A stretch of DNA of 28,157 nt from Clostridia bacterium (GCA_900767195.1 CAAFYG010000102.1:1-28157); one strand, 5' to 3'. Counted from the first letter of the stretch, positions 8,408 through 17,045 are shown. Notes: a model not told the origin generated them from the sequence alone. Numbers and translations are program-made.

Positions 8408-10816
8408 TTATTGAATCACTACGGATTTCACCGTCACGTTTCTTTCCTTGCCGTCGCCTGAGCCGCCGAAACGTATCAACACCGAGGCGATTCGCCCGAT
8501 CGAATCTTTGTTCAGCGAAGAAATATTGATCTCCACCGTGTTTGATCCCTCTTTCAGCGTTCCCGTCCATGTCGGCACAGACATTCCGTCCGCTCCCGCA
8601 AACAGCACCTCCGCCGCGCAATCTCCGCCAATCTCCAATTCAATTCTCACAAAATTTTTCGCTCCGGCCACCGCCGACAAAAGCTCGCCTTTCAATGCCG
8701 CCGAGTGCCGTTTCGAATTTGACGCCGCAAACAGAATTTCCGCGCCGTTCTCCGTCGCCGTCAACTCTCCGTTGTTCGCCGTAATCATTTCCGCAAGCGT
8801 CTTTCCCGAAAATTCCGTGCGTTTTGCGCCTAAAGGAATACTCGCCTTAAACGCCCCCGCGCTCACCGAAAATTCGCTCGCCGTATCTTTCAACGGCACG
8901 CGAATCGTATATACCGCGCCGTTTTCCGCCGCGGTTTCGGCAATTTTCGCCCCGTCGAACGTTACCTTTTGCCCGTTCGGCACGTACAGAGAAATATCCG
9001 CATAATCGTTCCGCACGTCCGCCGCCGTAATCGCCACGCCCGTGTTTTCGCAAAGCTCCAGCATCTGCAAAAGTTTCTCACGCGCGTTTTCGTACGATTC
9101 AGAACTCGCGCTCACTTTCGTACCGTAAAAAAGACTGTCGTACAAAAGCGAAAGCACACCGTCGAAATCCGCCCCGCCGAGTGCGTTATACTTCTCTTCC
9201 AAAGCGTATAACATATCATACTCTTCCAACCCGTCGAGAATCTGTTGCAGCCTTATGCTTCCCACCGGTCCGTAAATTCCGTACGGAGCACCGGGGTACA
9301 ACAAGAACCCGTCGCCGTTCGCGGGAGGAAACCTCATCGCCGTAGAATAACAATCCTGCAACGCGTTGTACACCTTGCTGTTTTTCTCCGATACGTATTC
9401 GAGATAAAACGTCGTAGACCAATACAAATTCCCCACCACGTCGTTCGCATATTGCATCCAACTGTACACCACGGGGCTGTATCCGTCGTCGTCGATATGG
9501 TAGCTCGCGTACGGGTGGCGCGGCGCGCAGCAACTGTACCACCATTTTTCCGCGTTTTGAGCAATCGTTCTGTCGCCGTTTTCCTCGCGTATCTCATAGA
9601 CGCTTTGGTATTTTTCCTTAGAGTCCGCCGTATTGTATTTGTCTATCAACGGACAATACGTCACTTGTTCTTCGAACAAATCGCTGTACGTCGTCACCAT
9701 CAACTGCGTTACGTTCAGCATCGAATCGATCAATGCTTCGCGCATTTCTTCCGAGCAATTCAGCGAAGTTTCCCACTTATTCGCTATTTTAAAATGCAGT
9801 TTTAAAATCTTCGCATAAAACGCGTTGGCTTTTTTAATATCCGAAGCCGAAACAATCTCGTCGTACATCGCAAAATACGTGCTCGCCTTTTCAAGATAAT
9901 TCACATTATCCTCTATCGAAGCCGCCGCAATCGCGTCGAACTGCCGCTCGTACAAATCGTAATCGATTCCCGTTCCCGCAAAATCCGCGTCGTAACGGCT
10001 CTCGTATGGCAGAATATAATTCGTAAATTTCCCGTTTTTCGCGTATTTTCTCAGCTGCGTAATCAAACCGTTTATATCCGTCATCGACGCGGGCATATAC
10101 CGAGCCGAAATGCGGTGCTCCAACAAATATTCGTAGTACGCCGCATACATTTCATAACTCGCGTCTTTCTCCGCCGAAACGATTCCGCCCTCATTCCAAT
10201 AACTGTGTATGCCGAACGAGCTTCTCGAATGTACCTCGTCGGAAAGCGTATAATCGTACACTTTCACGCTCACCGGCACGGAATACTCTTGCCCGTCCGC
10301 CAAAATTTTAAAATTGCCGGTATACATTCCCGACGGCTGATCCTTCGGAATATGGCACTCGAAATACACGCCTTGATTCTCTCCGGCTTTCACGGTATTT
10401 TCCCCGTACTCTTCCGCCTTCTCCATCGGCAGAAGCGCATCCGGATACCACCCCGAAGTAAACGCGTTCGTCGTGGTTTTCGTTACTTCTATGTACTTTT
10501 GATTGTAGATTTTGAAGTTTTCTTTCTTAAACGTACCCGCCGCTCCCGTCAAATCGGAAAGCGTCACCGTATAGCTTTTCACATCCTTTTCGGCCGTCAG
10601 AATCACTTGTGCGTTCTCGTACTCGTTCCGCACCGCGGCAATATTCACCGCCGCTTCTCCGCGCTCGTCCTCGCCGTACGTCACGTCGCGGTGAATTTTC
10701 ACCGTATCCGCCGCCGACCAAACGCTTGCCTTACCGCCGCTTTCGTTTTCGGGTGTTTTCGCGCACCCCGCAGCAAACGCCGCCGTTAATAAAATTGCCG
10801 CCGCTTGTTTTTTCAT
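8408..10816 (-). CDS. DUF4091 / GH123-like lipoprotein
   Basis: An 802-residue lipoprotein with lipobox FAAGC (Cys18). An N-terminal beta-sandwich (about 30-190) contains NEYENAQVIL, typical of DUF4091/GH123-like proteins. A TIM-barrel-like domain follows (about 195-545), with Tyr-Asp319-Glu320 in FAMYDE at the position of the Asp-Glu catalytic pair of GH123, and a highly characteristic end motif GDGFLLYPG plus SIRLQQILDGLEEYDML (501-536). The C-terminal third (about 600-802) adds two beta modules that look carbohydrate-binding. GH123 enzymes are N-acetylgalactosaminidases, but the DUF4091 family is broad, so the substrate is not assigned. It sits between the solute-binding protein (22 bp upstream) and the jelly-roll lipoprotein (9 bp downstream), so it probably trims the glycan outside the cell before uptake. 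GGGAG precedes the ATG. Confidence 0.82.
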   Translation of the reverse strand: MKKQAAAILLTAAFAAGCAKTPENESGGKASVWSAADTVKIHRDVTYGEDERGEAAVNIAAVRNEYENAQVILTAEKDVKSYTVTLSDLTGAAGTFKKENFKIYNQKYIEVTKTTTNAFTSGWYPDALLPMEKAEEYGENTVKAGENQGVYFECHIPKDQPSGMYTGNFKILADGQEYSVPVSVKVYDYTLSDEVHSRSSFGIHSYWNEGGIVSAEKDASYEMYAAYYEYLLEHRISARYMPASMTDINGLITQLRKYAKNGKFTNYILPYESRYDADFAGTGIDYDLYERQFDAIAAASIEDNVNYLEKASTYFAMYDEIVSASDIKKANAFYAKILKLHFKIANKWETSLNCSEEMREALIDSMLNVTQLMVTTYSDLFEEQVTYCPLIDKYNTADSKEKYQSVYEIREENGDRTIAQNAEKWWYSCCAPRHPYASYHIDDDGYSPVVYSWMQYANDVVGNLYWSTTFYLEYVSEKNSKVYNALQDCYSTAMRFPPANGDGFLLYPGAPYGIYGPVGSIRLQQILDGLEEYDMLYALEEKYNALGGADFDGVLSLLYDSLFYGTKVSASSESYENAREKLLQMLELCENTGVAITAADVRNDYADISLYVPNGQKVTFDGAKIAETAAENGAVYTIRVPLKDTASEFSVSAGAFKASIPLGAKRTEFSGKTLAEMITANNGELTATENGAEILFAASNSKRHSAALKGELLSAVAGAKNFVRIELEIGGDCAAEVLFAGADGMSVPTWTGTLKEGSNTVEINISSLNKDSIGRIASVLIRFGGSGDGKERNVTVKSVVIQ

Positions 10817-10838
10817 CTCTTTTTTCTCCCTCGTCCGT

Positions 10839-12431
10839 TTATTTCTTGCCCATGTTCGTCAAAACTCCGTCCCAACGATTGTCGTCCCACCACGCGATCT
10901 CTTCGTTAAAAATCTGCAGCGCGCTCTTTCTGTCGCTTTCGCTCTTCGCCGTAAACAGACTCTCTATGCCCGTCCGAGCCCCCGTAAACCGCGCTATTCC
11001 CCCGTAATATACGCCGGGCCACGTATTTTCGTTCAGCATATACACCGCGTCGGATTGCAATTTCAGCCGCGTTTTCTGCATCTCGGGCAAACTTGCGTAT
11101 AATTCCGCGTTTTTCGTCGCCACGTCGTACTTAAACGGCATGCTCGCCCCGTTTGTCGCACGGATAAACGTTTCGTTCGCTTTATCTGTGGCAAGAAACA
11201 ACAAAAAATCTTTCGCCGCTTCTTTCGCCGTAGAATACGCGGGAATCATCGCCGTGTGATTGCCTACGGGCAAAATCAACTTCCGTGCCGCCCGAATCGC
11301 CGCAAAGTCGTTTGCGCTCACGCCCGCAGCCCCCGTTTCTCCGTTATCCACGGCGGAAACCGCCGAGGCAAGCGTTTCGTCGGACATATTTCTGTCCTCG
11401 AGTTTCTCTACAATTGAGCTGATCACGGGCGTTTTCATAAACGTAAACACATCGGTGATGTTGTCTTGCTTCGCGGTTTTCGTCATTTCCGTTTCAAACC
11501 AATCGCCGTTCGGCATCATCGCGCCCTGCCGCAGCAAAAATTTTGCCTGTGCCTGCGTAAACGAAAGAGTGTTCACGTCGCTGTGAATGTTTTCCGTGGG
11601 GTATTTAATCAAGGATTCCACCGTTTCCAACGAACGCAACCGCCCCGTCTGTTTAAAAACGTCTTTCGAGTACGATTTCACCCCGTCCTCTTCCACGATG
11701 CCTTGATAGAAATTGCAATAATTTTCGATGCCTTCGTACTGCGCCCACCAAATCAAAAACATCATGCACGTCCAATAATTCTCGCGCGAAGTAAAAATGA
11801 AGGGCGTTTTTCCCGCGGCTACCAATTTCGTGCAAAGTGCGGCAAGCTCGTCCGTCGTGCGCGGCTCGCTCAAATTCAGCTCGTCGAACATCGTCTTGTT
11901 GTACAGCATGCCTTGCATGCCCGATACCCACGGCACGGAATAGTACGTAGTTTCGCCCGAAAGTTTCGTAAACGTGCTCATTTTCAAAAAGTTGTCATCC
12001 AACTTCTCGGCAAACGTTACGTTTTCCCCCGGCACGATCGCGGAGTACACCGAAGTCAGATTTTCAAAGTACGGCTGATTGTTTCCGTACGTGCTTTCGT
12101 ACTTGTCCGCCCCCGAAGCCACGGCGAAAAACAAATCGATCGTGTTCGTTTCGCCCTGCATAATGCGGTCGATCGCGTACGAACGCGTAGAATTGTGTTT
12201 CACGGCGGGAATGTTCAGATTCGGATATTTTTCTTTCACCCAATCGGTGTTTTTAAACGCCTCGATCTCCGCGTTCAACCATTCGTAACCGTAGCCGAAC
12301 TCCGCCGCGTAAATCTCTAAGGTGTTTTCGCTGTTATCCGTTTTTTTCTTGCAGCCCGCCGCAGAAAACGCCGTTCCCGCCGCCAACACGCCCGCCAACG
12401 ATATTCCAAAAATGCGCTTGTTGAATTTCAT
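10839..12431 (-). CDS. ABC transporter sugar-binding lipoprotein (family 1 SBP)
   Basis: A 530-residue extracellular solute-binding protein for a CUT1 carbohydrate ABC importer. Signal peptide with lipobox SAAGC, Cys27. The mature part shows the family-1 pattern: EIEAFKNTDW, DLFFAVASGADKYE, YYSVPWVSGMQGMLYNKTMFDE (about 163-184, the usual hinge-strand and 'YNK' helix), FLLRQGAMMPNGDW, and a C-terminal AAKDFLLFLATDKANETF. Many aromatic residues are consistent with an oligosaccharide ligand. Length is typical of larger CUT1 binding proteins. AAGGAG with 5-6 nt spacing precedes the ATG. It follows the two permease genes (63 bp gap) and precedes the GH123-like gene (22 bp gap). No ATPase gene is in the operon, which is usual for CUT1 systems sharing an MsmX-type ATPase. 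Confidence 0.93.
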   Translation of the reverse strand: MKFNKRIFGISLAGVLAAGTAFSAAGCKKKTDNSENTLEIYAAEFGYGYEWLNAEIEAFKNTDWVKEKYPNLNIPAVKHNSTRSYAIDRIMQGETNTIDLFFAVASGADKYESTYGNNQPYFENLTSVYSAIVPGENVTFAEKLDDNFLKMSTFTKLSGETTYYSVPWVSGMQGMLYNKTMFDELNLSEPRTTDELAALCTKLVAAGKTPFIFTSRENYWTCMMFLIWWAQYEGIENYCNFYQGIVEEDGVKSYSKDVFKQTGRLRSLETVESLIKYPTENIHSDVNTLSFTQAQAKFLLRQGAMMPNGDWFETEMTKTAKQDNITDVFTFMKTPVISSIVEKLEDRNMSDETLASAVSAVDNGETGAAGVSANDFAAIRAARKLILPVGNHTAMIPAYSTAKEAAKDFLLFLATDKANETFIRATNGASMPFKYDVATKNAELYASLPEMQKTRLKLQSDAVYMLNENTWPGVYYGGIARFTGARTGIESLFTAKSESDRKSALQIFNEEIAWWDDNRWDGVLTNMGKK

Positions 12432-12494
12432 TTTTTCTCCTTATATCACGTTTAATTTTTTCAATCAAATACAATTTTACATTTACTATCCGCA

Positions 12495-13391
12495 CTATGC
12501 CTTAATCCCGCCCACGTTCATATTGCTCATCATAATGTCAGAACAAAACGCAAACAGCACCAACACGGGCGCAAGCGAAATCAAAAGTCCCGCAAAATAT
12601 ACGGGATAATTCACTTCTCGGATCGCATTCGCCTGAAACGCGTATAGCCCGCTCGCCAACGTCGGATAGCTCGGTATATACAAAATCATCGTCATGTAGT
12701 CGTTCCAATGCCCTATCGCCGACACCACAAACAGCGTCACGATCGGTCCTATCGCAAGCGGCAGCATAATTCGGAAAAACACGGTGAAATGTCCTCCGCC
12801 GTCCACAAACGCCGCCTCGGCGTACGTCCACGAAACGTTTTTAAAAAAGCCGTACATCACCAAAAAATTAAAGCCCCAACTCGATAAATTCGCCACCGCC
12901 GCATACATGGGCGTATCGTACAATCCCAACTCGCCGATCAGCTTGTAATACGCGCCCATCGATCCGACGATGGGAATCGTCATGCAAAAAATCGCCACCG
13001 AATAAATGTATTTTTTCGCTTTAAATTCGTACTTCGAAATACAATACCCCGTCACGCACGACATAAACACGCCCAAAAAAGCAGCCAACCCCGTGTACCA
13101 CACGCTGTTGAAAATCATATCGAAAAACGTCGTTCCGTCGTCGAGTTCCAACAGCGCGAACGCGTCTGCATAGTTCGAAAACAAAGGTGTTTTCGGCAGC
13201 GCAAACGGATCGCCTCCCGAGTACTCCAACGAGCCTTTCAGCGAATTGATAAACGTCCACACAAACGGATATATCAAAGACGCCGCATACAACACAAAAA
13301 TCGCAAACACTATCGCAAACGCGATTTTTTCTCCGCGGCTGCGCTCGGAAAGTACGGGGCTTACGTTTTCGTTCATTTTTTTCTTCCGCAT
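12495..13391 (-). CDS. CUT1 sugar ABC transporter permease (MalG/YtcP-like)
   Basis: A 298-residue integral membrane permease with about six transmembrane helices (first at about 22-45). It carries the cytoplasmic EAA loop YAEAAFVDGGGHFTVFFRI followed by MLPLAIGP, which docks onto the ATPase. The long extracytoplasmic segment after helix 1 and the C-terminal MSNMNVGGIKA are typical of the MalG/YtcP side of these importers. GAGGAGG lies 8 nt before the ATG at 13391; an alternative ATG sits five codons later. It starts 13 bp after the stop of the partner permease gene. Confidence 0.92.
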   Translation of the reverse strand: MRKKKMNENVSPVLSERSRGEKIAFAIVFAIFVLYAASLIYPFVWTFINSLKGSLEYSGGDPFALPKTPLFSNYADAFALLELDDGTTFFDMIFNSVWYTGLAAFLGVFMSCVTGYCISKYEFKAKKYIYSVAIFCMTIPIVGSMGAYYKLIGELGLYDTPMYAAVANLSSWGFNFLVMYGFFKNVSWTYAEAAFVDGGGHFTVFFRIMLPLAIGPIVTLFVVSAIGHWNDYMTMILYIPSYPTLASGLYAFQANAIREVNYPVYFAGLLISLAPVLVLFAFCSDIMMSNMNVGGIKA

Positions 13392-13404
13392 TTTTCCGAC
13401 CTCC

Positions 13405-14346
13405 TCAATAATCCGCCGCAGGGACTTTGTCTATCAGCCACCGCACAAGCAGAATAAACGGCACGCCGATACAGGTAAAAAACAACCCCGCCGCCGACAC
13501 CATGTTATACGAATTGTACGTGTAAACCATATCGAATATCCAATACCCTATCGTCGTCGTTTTGTACTTTCCTTGCGTAAACAAAAGTATCGGTCCGGAA
13601 GCGGAAAAAATACTCGTGCAATTCAGCACCAACAAAGTCGAAATCGTCGGAAAAATAAGCGGCAGAATTATCTCGAATATCTCCCTTACGAAGCTGCACC
13701 CGTCAAGCTTCGCCGATTCTATCAAAGAAACGGGAATACGGCTCATCGCCCCCGTAAAAAGCAACATATTCGTGCCGAAGCCCGTCCACACGCAGTAAAA
13801 CAAAATGGTTTTCGTCGCATATTGCGAATTTGCAAGCAACTCGGGAACGTCCGTCACGCCCGCAAGGCGACAAATCTCGCCGAACGGTCCGGTCGGCGCA
13901 AGCACGTTTTCGAATACCGTCGTCAGCGCAACGCTCGAAATCACCCCAGGCAAATAAAAAATAATCCGAAACGCCTTCGTGCCTTTAATGCGCCGATACA
14001 TAAAATAGCTGATCGCAAGGGCAAGCGGCATAATCACGCACACGTTGTTCAAAAAGTATTTCAACGTGTTGCTCAATCCTACGAAAAGCGAAGAATCGGG
14101 CGAACCCAAATCGTGAAAAAGCACTTTGAAATTCGATAAACTCCACTCGCCCACCTTCGTTTTAAACGCAAGCAATATCGAATTAAGATTCACGTACAGC
14201 CAAAATACCAGCCAATGCAAAATCGGAATCGCCAACATCGTTACCAAAAACGCCGTCTGCCCTTTTTTCAAAAGCTTGCCGCGAGGGCTCGCCCTGTCGG
14301 TTTTCGCTACGTTTTCCGCTATGGTTTTTTCTTCGGTTTTCTCCAT
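13405..14346 (-). CDS. CUT1 sugar ABC transporter permease (MalF/LplB-like)
   Basis: A permease of 313 residues with about six membrane helices (first at about 30-55) and the EAA-loop sequence IPVSLIESAKLDGCSFVREIF followed by ILPLIFPT. The ATG at 14346 was chosen over the GTG at 14358: GAGGTGG sits 8 nt before the ATG, while nothing is properly spaced for the GTG. It is the first gene of the operon, only about 17 nt after the predicted transcription start. It forms the membrane channel with the next gene's product and imports the ligand captured by the solute-binding lipoprotein. Confidence 0.92.
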   Translation of the reverse strand: MEKTEEKTIAENVAKTDRASPRGKLLKKGQTAFLVTMLAIPILHWLVFWLYVNLNSILLAFKTKVGEWSLSNFKVLFHDLGSPDSSLFVGLSNTLKYFLNNVCVIMPLALAISYFMYRRIKGTKAFRIIFYLPGVISSVALTTVFENVLAPTGPFGEICRLAGVTDVPELLANSQYATKTILFYCVWTGFGTNMLLFTGAMSRIPVSLIESAKLDGCSFVREIFEIILPLIFPTISTLLVLNCTSIFSASGPILLFTQGKYKTTTIGYWIFDMVYTYNSYNMVSAAGLFFTCIGVPFILLVRWLIDKVPAADY

Positions 14347-14369
14347 CTTCCCGTCCACCTCGCCCCATT

Positions 14370-14398
14370 ATTATATTATCGAAAACCGCCTTTGTCAA
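14370..14398 (-). promoter_or_regulatory. sigma-A promoter of the glycan operon
   Basis: Read on the minus strand, TTGACA (14398-14393), a 17-nt spacer and TATAAT (14375-14370) match the consensus exactly. Transcription should start near 14363, giving a very short leader for the MalF-like gene. It is divergent to the araC-type promoter at 14514-14542. Confidence 0.85.
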
Positions 14399-14458
14399 TA
14401 CAATAATACGACTAAAACTATCATTTTAACGACTTTTTTTATTAAATTAAATTTGCAA

Positions 14459-14493
14459 ATTCCGATATTTTACAATTTTATTGCATTCGGAAT
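14459..14493. promoter_or_regulatory. candidate operator, inverted repeat between divergent promoters
   Basis: ATTCCGA (14459-14465) and TCGGAAT (14487-14493) are exact inverted 7-mers 21 bp apart, lying between the two divergent promoters and upstream of both -35 boxes. This is a plausible binding site for the AraC-family regulator encoded next to it, but AraC proteins often use direct repeats, so it remains a candidate. Confidence 0.4.
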
Positions 14494-14513
14494 GTTTTTT
14501 CGTACAAACTCCG

Positions 14514-14542
14514 TTGACAAACTTCTCTCCGTTTGGTATAAT
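14514..14542 (+). promoter_or_regulatory. sigma-A promoter of the AraC-family gene
   Basis: TTGACA (14514-14519), 17-nt spacer, TATAAT (14537-14542), a perfect consensus. The ATG of the regulator begins only 7 nt after the -10 box, where transcription is expected to begin, suggesting a leaderless or near-leaderless mRNA. Confidence 0.85.
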
Positions 14543-14548
14543 TAAAAC

Positions 14549-15424
14549 ATGAAAAGTTTTTCCGCAAAAGACGTTTATAATTTTATCGTTACGGGGGTAA
14601 ATAAAGATCTCACCGTACTCGAAGCGTCGTATCGGCGCAAACATCCCAACGTCAGCAAAGGTATGATGAGCAAAAATTACTACGCGCTGCATTTGATTTT
14701 GAAAGGCAGCGGCAAACTCGAAACGCCCGAGGGCATTTTCGAATTGAAAAAAAACGACGTTTTCGTTCGCTTTCCAAACGAAACCATCGCATATTACGAT
14801 TATCCTTCCGATCCTTTCAATTACATCTTCGTCACATTTCACGGCTCTGTGGTCAAAAATTATCTCGCGCGCGTAGGAATCACGCCGAAAAACCGCGTGG
14901 TACAAACCACCGCGGAGCTCACCGCGCTTTTTAAAACCATGATTTCCTCCTGCCGCGATTATTCCGCCATCAGCGATATGATCTCTTCCGGCTTGTTGCA
15001 ACTGATCTTTGCGGAGCTTGCCAAAAACCATGTTCCTACCGTAAAGGAGGACTACCGTCCGAAGAACAACTACGTAAACAACGTGCTGGAATTTATCGAC
15101 GCCAACCTATCCAACCCCGATTTAACCGCCGACTACGCGGCGCAGTTTTTGAATTTGAACACAGATTATTTTTTACGTATTTTCAAGGACGTCACGGGAA
15201 TTCCGTTTTCTAAATTCATCGAAGCGAAAAAAATGAATTTAGCCGCGTCGCTGCTGCTCGAAGGAAAAATCTCGGTTTCGCGCATTTCGGAAGAATGCGG
15301 ATATTCATCGCCGTCGTATTTCACAAAGGTATTTCGGGCAAATTTCAATCAAAGCCCTCGCGATTTCATGGCGCACGGGATTCCGGAACAGCTTTCCGCT
15401 TTCCGCGCAGAAAGGAAGATTTAG
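14549..15424 (+). CDS. AraC-family transcriptional regulator
   Basis: A 291-residue one-component regulator. Residues about 40-140 form a cupin-like sugar-sensing domain (YYALHLILKGSGKLETPEG, KKNDVFVRFPNE, YIFVTFHGS). Residues about 178-280 carry the double helix-turn-helix: NLTADYAAQ-type first helix pair around residue 195, then ISEECGYSSPSYFTKVFRANFNQSPRDF, the classic AraC C-terminal signature. It is transcribed divergently from the ABC/glycan operon and shares its promoter region, so it most likely activates that operon in response to the transported sugar (inference). No Shine-Dalgarno sequence precedes the ATG, and the promoter places transcription start at the start codon. The next in-frame Met is inside the cupin domain, so the ATG at 14549 is the best start. 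Confidence 0.92.
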   Translation: MKSFSAKDVYNFIVTGVNKDLTVLEASYRRKHPNVSKGMMSKNYYALHLILKGSGKLETPEGIFELKKNDVFVRFPNETIAYYDYPSDPFNYIFVTFHGSVVKNYLARVGITPKNRVVQTTAELTALFKTMISSCRDYSAISDMISSGLLQLIFAELAKNHVPTVKEDYRPKNNYVNNVLEFIDANLSNPDLTADYAAQFLNLNTDYFLRIFKDVTGIPFSKFIEAKKMNLAASLLLEGKISVSRISEECGYSSPSYFTKVFRANFNQSPRDFMAHGIPEQLSAFRAERKI

Positions 15425-15670
15425 CCGGATAAACCAAATCTTTGAAGACATTTTCGTCCGGCTGCCCACGGACACATGGCTTTCGCTCATTCCGCAGAAT
15501 TTTTTCTTAAACTCGTCGCCGTACTTCGATAATCGTGAATGTCGACCCGATCGGATACTCCGAGATTTTCCTATCCGTCTTTCGTGATCACAAGCCGCGT
15601 ATCGTCCTGCGATTTTATCAGAAAGTACGCCGCCTTTGCAATCAATTGTTGCCGCTTATCATATTGCTAC

Positions 15671-15904
15671 GCGCGCGAACACGCCCCCGCGTGGCTCACC
15701 TCAGCGCCCATTCCCGCGCACATTATCTGCGGAGATCGCGATATGCTCACCCCGCCCGAAAAAATGCGTGTGTTCGCCGCAAAAATCGGCGCAAGCGTCG
15801 CCGTGATGCCGGGCGGAGAACATTGGTTTCACACACCCGAGCAAATGCGGTTTTTAAACGCACAAATCACGCGATTTTCGGGCGGATTTCATAAAAAGAC
15901 TTGA
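15671..15904 (+). pseudogene. alpha/beta hydrolase, C-terminal remnant
   Basis: About 77 residues match the end of a small alpha/beta hydrolase: PAHIICGDRDMLTPPE with the catalytic-acid Asp region, then GASVAVMPGGEHWFHTPEQM with the catalytic His. The nucleophile Ser and the rest of the fold are missing. The open frame extends upstream to an ATG at 15539, but that part (Cys/Arg/Ser-rich) is unlike any hydrolase and has no ribosome site. The 246 bp between the AraC-type gene and this remnant hold no recognisable gene on either strand. This looks like a decayed or truncated gene. Its stop codon overlaps the -35 box of the next gene's promoter. Confidence 0.7.
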
Positions 15905-15940
15905 TTTTTTTCCCTCGCCGTGCTATAATCGTTCTATAAT
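15901..15940 (+). promoter_or_regulatory. promoter with duplicated -10 box
   Basis: TTGATT (15901-15906), 17-nt spacer, TATAAT (15924-15929). A second TATAAT at 15935-15940 repeats the first within an 11-bp tandem step. It drives the DUF697-like gene at 15990. Confidence 0.7.
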
Positions 15941-15989
15941 CGATACCGTAATCATGCTGAAAAACGGCAAAAACCGCGAGGTGATACGA

Positions 15990-17045
15990 ATGAAAAAACA
16001 AAAAAACGAATCCGCAAACGAAGCGGCGGATTTTTCGAAATCCGTTACGGCAACGCTCGGCAAAAGCAACGAAAAGCGCGCGCTTTTGTGGCTGATCGTC
16101 GCCGTAGCTCTCATCGTTCTGGTGGCGGCGGGCGCAATCGCAAACCTGCTCACCTTAGCTTTTCAGCTCGGCAAAACGTTCGGGTATATCTGCACGGGCG
16201 TTGCCGCGCTCGTCGTATTTTTTTTCATCGTGCGTCCTCTCGTGAAAGTGCTGAAAGCGCGCTTTTTCGTCACCGACGTCACGGCGGAAAATAAAGATCT
16301 CGCCAAACGCAAGAATTATGCCGCGCTCAAAGATGTAGCGAACGCGCTCGTGCAGTACAATCGCGACGATAAAACGCTGAAACACCACTATATCAAAAAC
16401 GAAAATCTCGAAAAAATCGAGTACGCACTCGAAAAAAACGATAAAAAAGCCCTGCGCGACGCGATGCGGAAAACCTTCTCGTCAGACGTAGGCTCAACGG
16501 CGAACGGCGTGATTTTCAAAAGCGCGGGCAGAGCGTTTCTTACCACGTCGGTCTCGCAAAACGATAAAATCGACGCACTTTCGGTGCTGCTTGTGAATTT
16601 GTCTTTAATCAAACAGATCGTGGCGATCTACGGCTACCGCCCCTCGAATTTCAAACTCGCGAAAATTTACACCTCCGTTTTACGAAATTCGCTGATCGCC
16701 TACGGTATGCAGAATGTAAATTGGTTCAACGTGTTCGGCAAATTCTTTACGGGTGTTTCCAAAAAAATCCCCTTTTTGGATACGCTTGTGGATAGCACCG
16801 TGCAAGGCACGGTCAGCGCGTTTTTAACGCTGCTCGTGGGGTACAAAACAAAACGTTACCTTTGCTCCGATTACGCGAAATCGGAAAAGCTCGATCCCAT
16901 CGAGGCGGACGGCGTGGAATCGACGGACGAAGAAGTGCGCATCGCCTCCGCACTCGCGAAAGAGATCAAGCGCGAGAAAGGCGCGGCAGCCTCGGCAGCG
17001 AACGAAGCTACAGCGGCAGGCGAATCCGCCCCCACGCAAGGGTAA
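15990..17045 (+). CDS. DUF697 / YcjF-like membrane protein
   Basis: A 351-residue membrane protein. After a charged N-terminus come two transmembrane helices (about 31-57 and 63-88), a charged cytoplasmic region (about 90-165) and a DUF697-like hydrophobic helical domain (about 168-290). The most typical stretch is LSVLLVNLSLIKQIVAIYG followed by LAKIYTSVLRNSLIAYG. The tail is Ala/Glu-rich and low complexity. YcjF-type proteins are poorly understood and often accompany GTPases or envelope-stress genes; no partner GTPase is present here. The ATG at 15990 was preferred to the in-frame ATG at 15954 because GAGGTGAT, an extended anti-16S match, lies 4 nt before it. It is apparently monocistronic: own promoter upstream, terminator at 17149. 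Confidence 0.75.
   Translation: MKKQKNESANEAADFSKSVTATLGKSNEKRALLWLIVAVALIVLVAAGAIANLLTLAFQLGKTFGYICTGVAALVVFFFIVRPLVKVLKARFFVTDVTAENKDLAKRKNYAALKDVANALVQYNRDDKTLKHHYIKNENLEKIEYALEKNDKKALRDAMRKTFSSDVGSTANGVIFKSAGRAFLTTSVSQNDKIDALSVLLVNLSLIKQIVAIYGYRPSNFKLAKIYTSVLRNSLIAYGMQNVNWFNVFGKFFTGVSKKIPFLDTLVDSTVQGTVSAFLTLLVGYKTKRYLCSDYAKSEKLDPIEADGVESTDEEVRIASALAKEIKREKGAAASAANEATAAGESAPTQG

Noticed and set aside
15539..15670. N-terminal part of the hydrolase-like frame as a real gene start
   Set aside because: No Shine-Dalgarno sequence and composition unlike a hydrolase; homology begins only near 15671.
15425..15670. Minus-strand gene remnant (frame with AAYFLIKSQDDTRLVITKDG)
   Set aside because: The stretch is short, interrupted by stop codons and could not be tied to a family with confidence.
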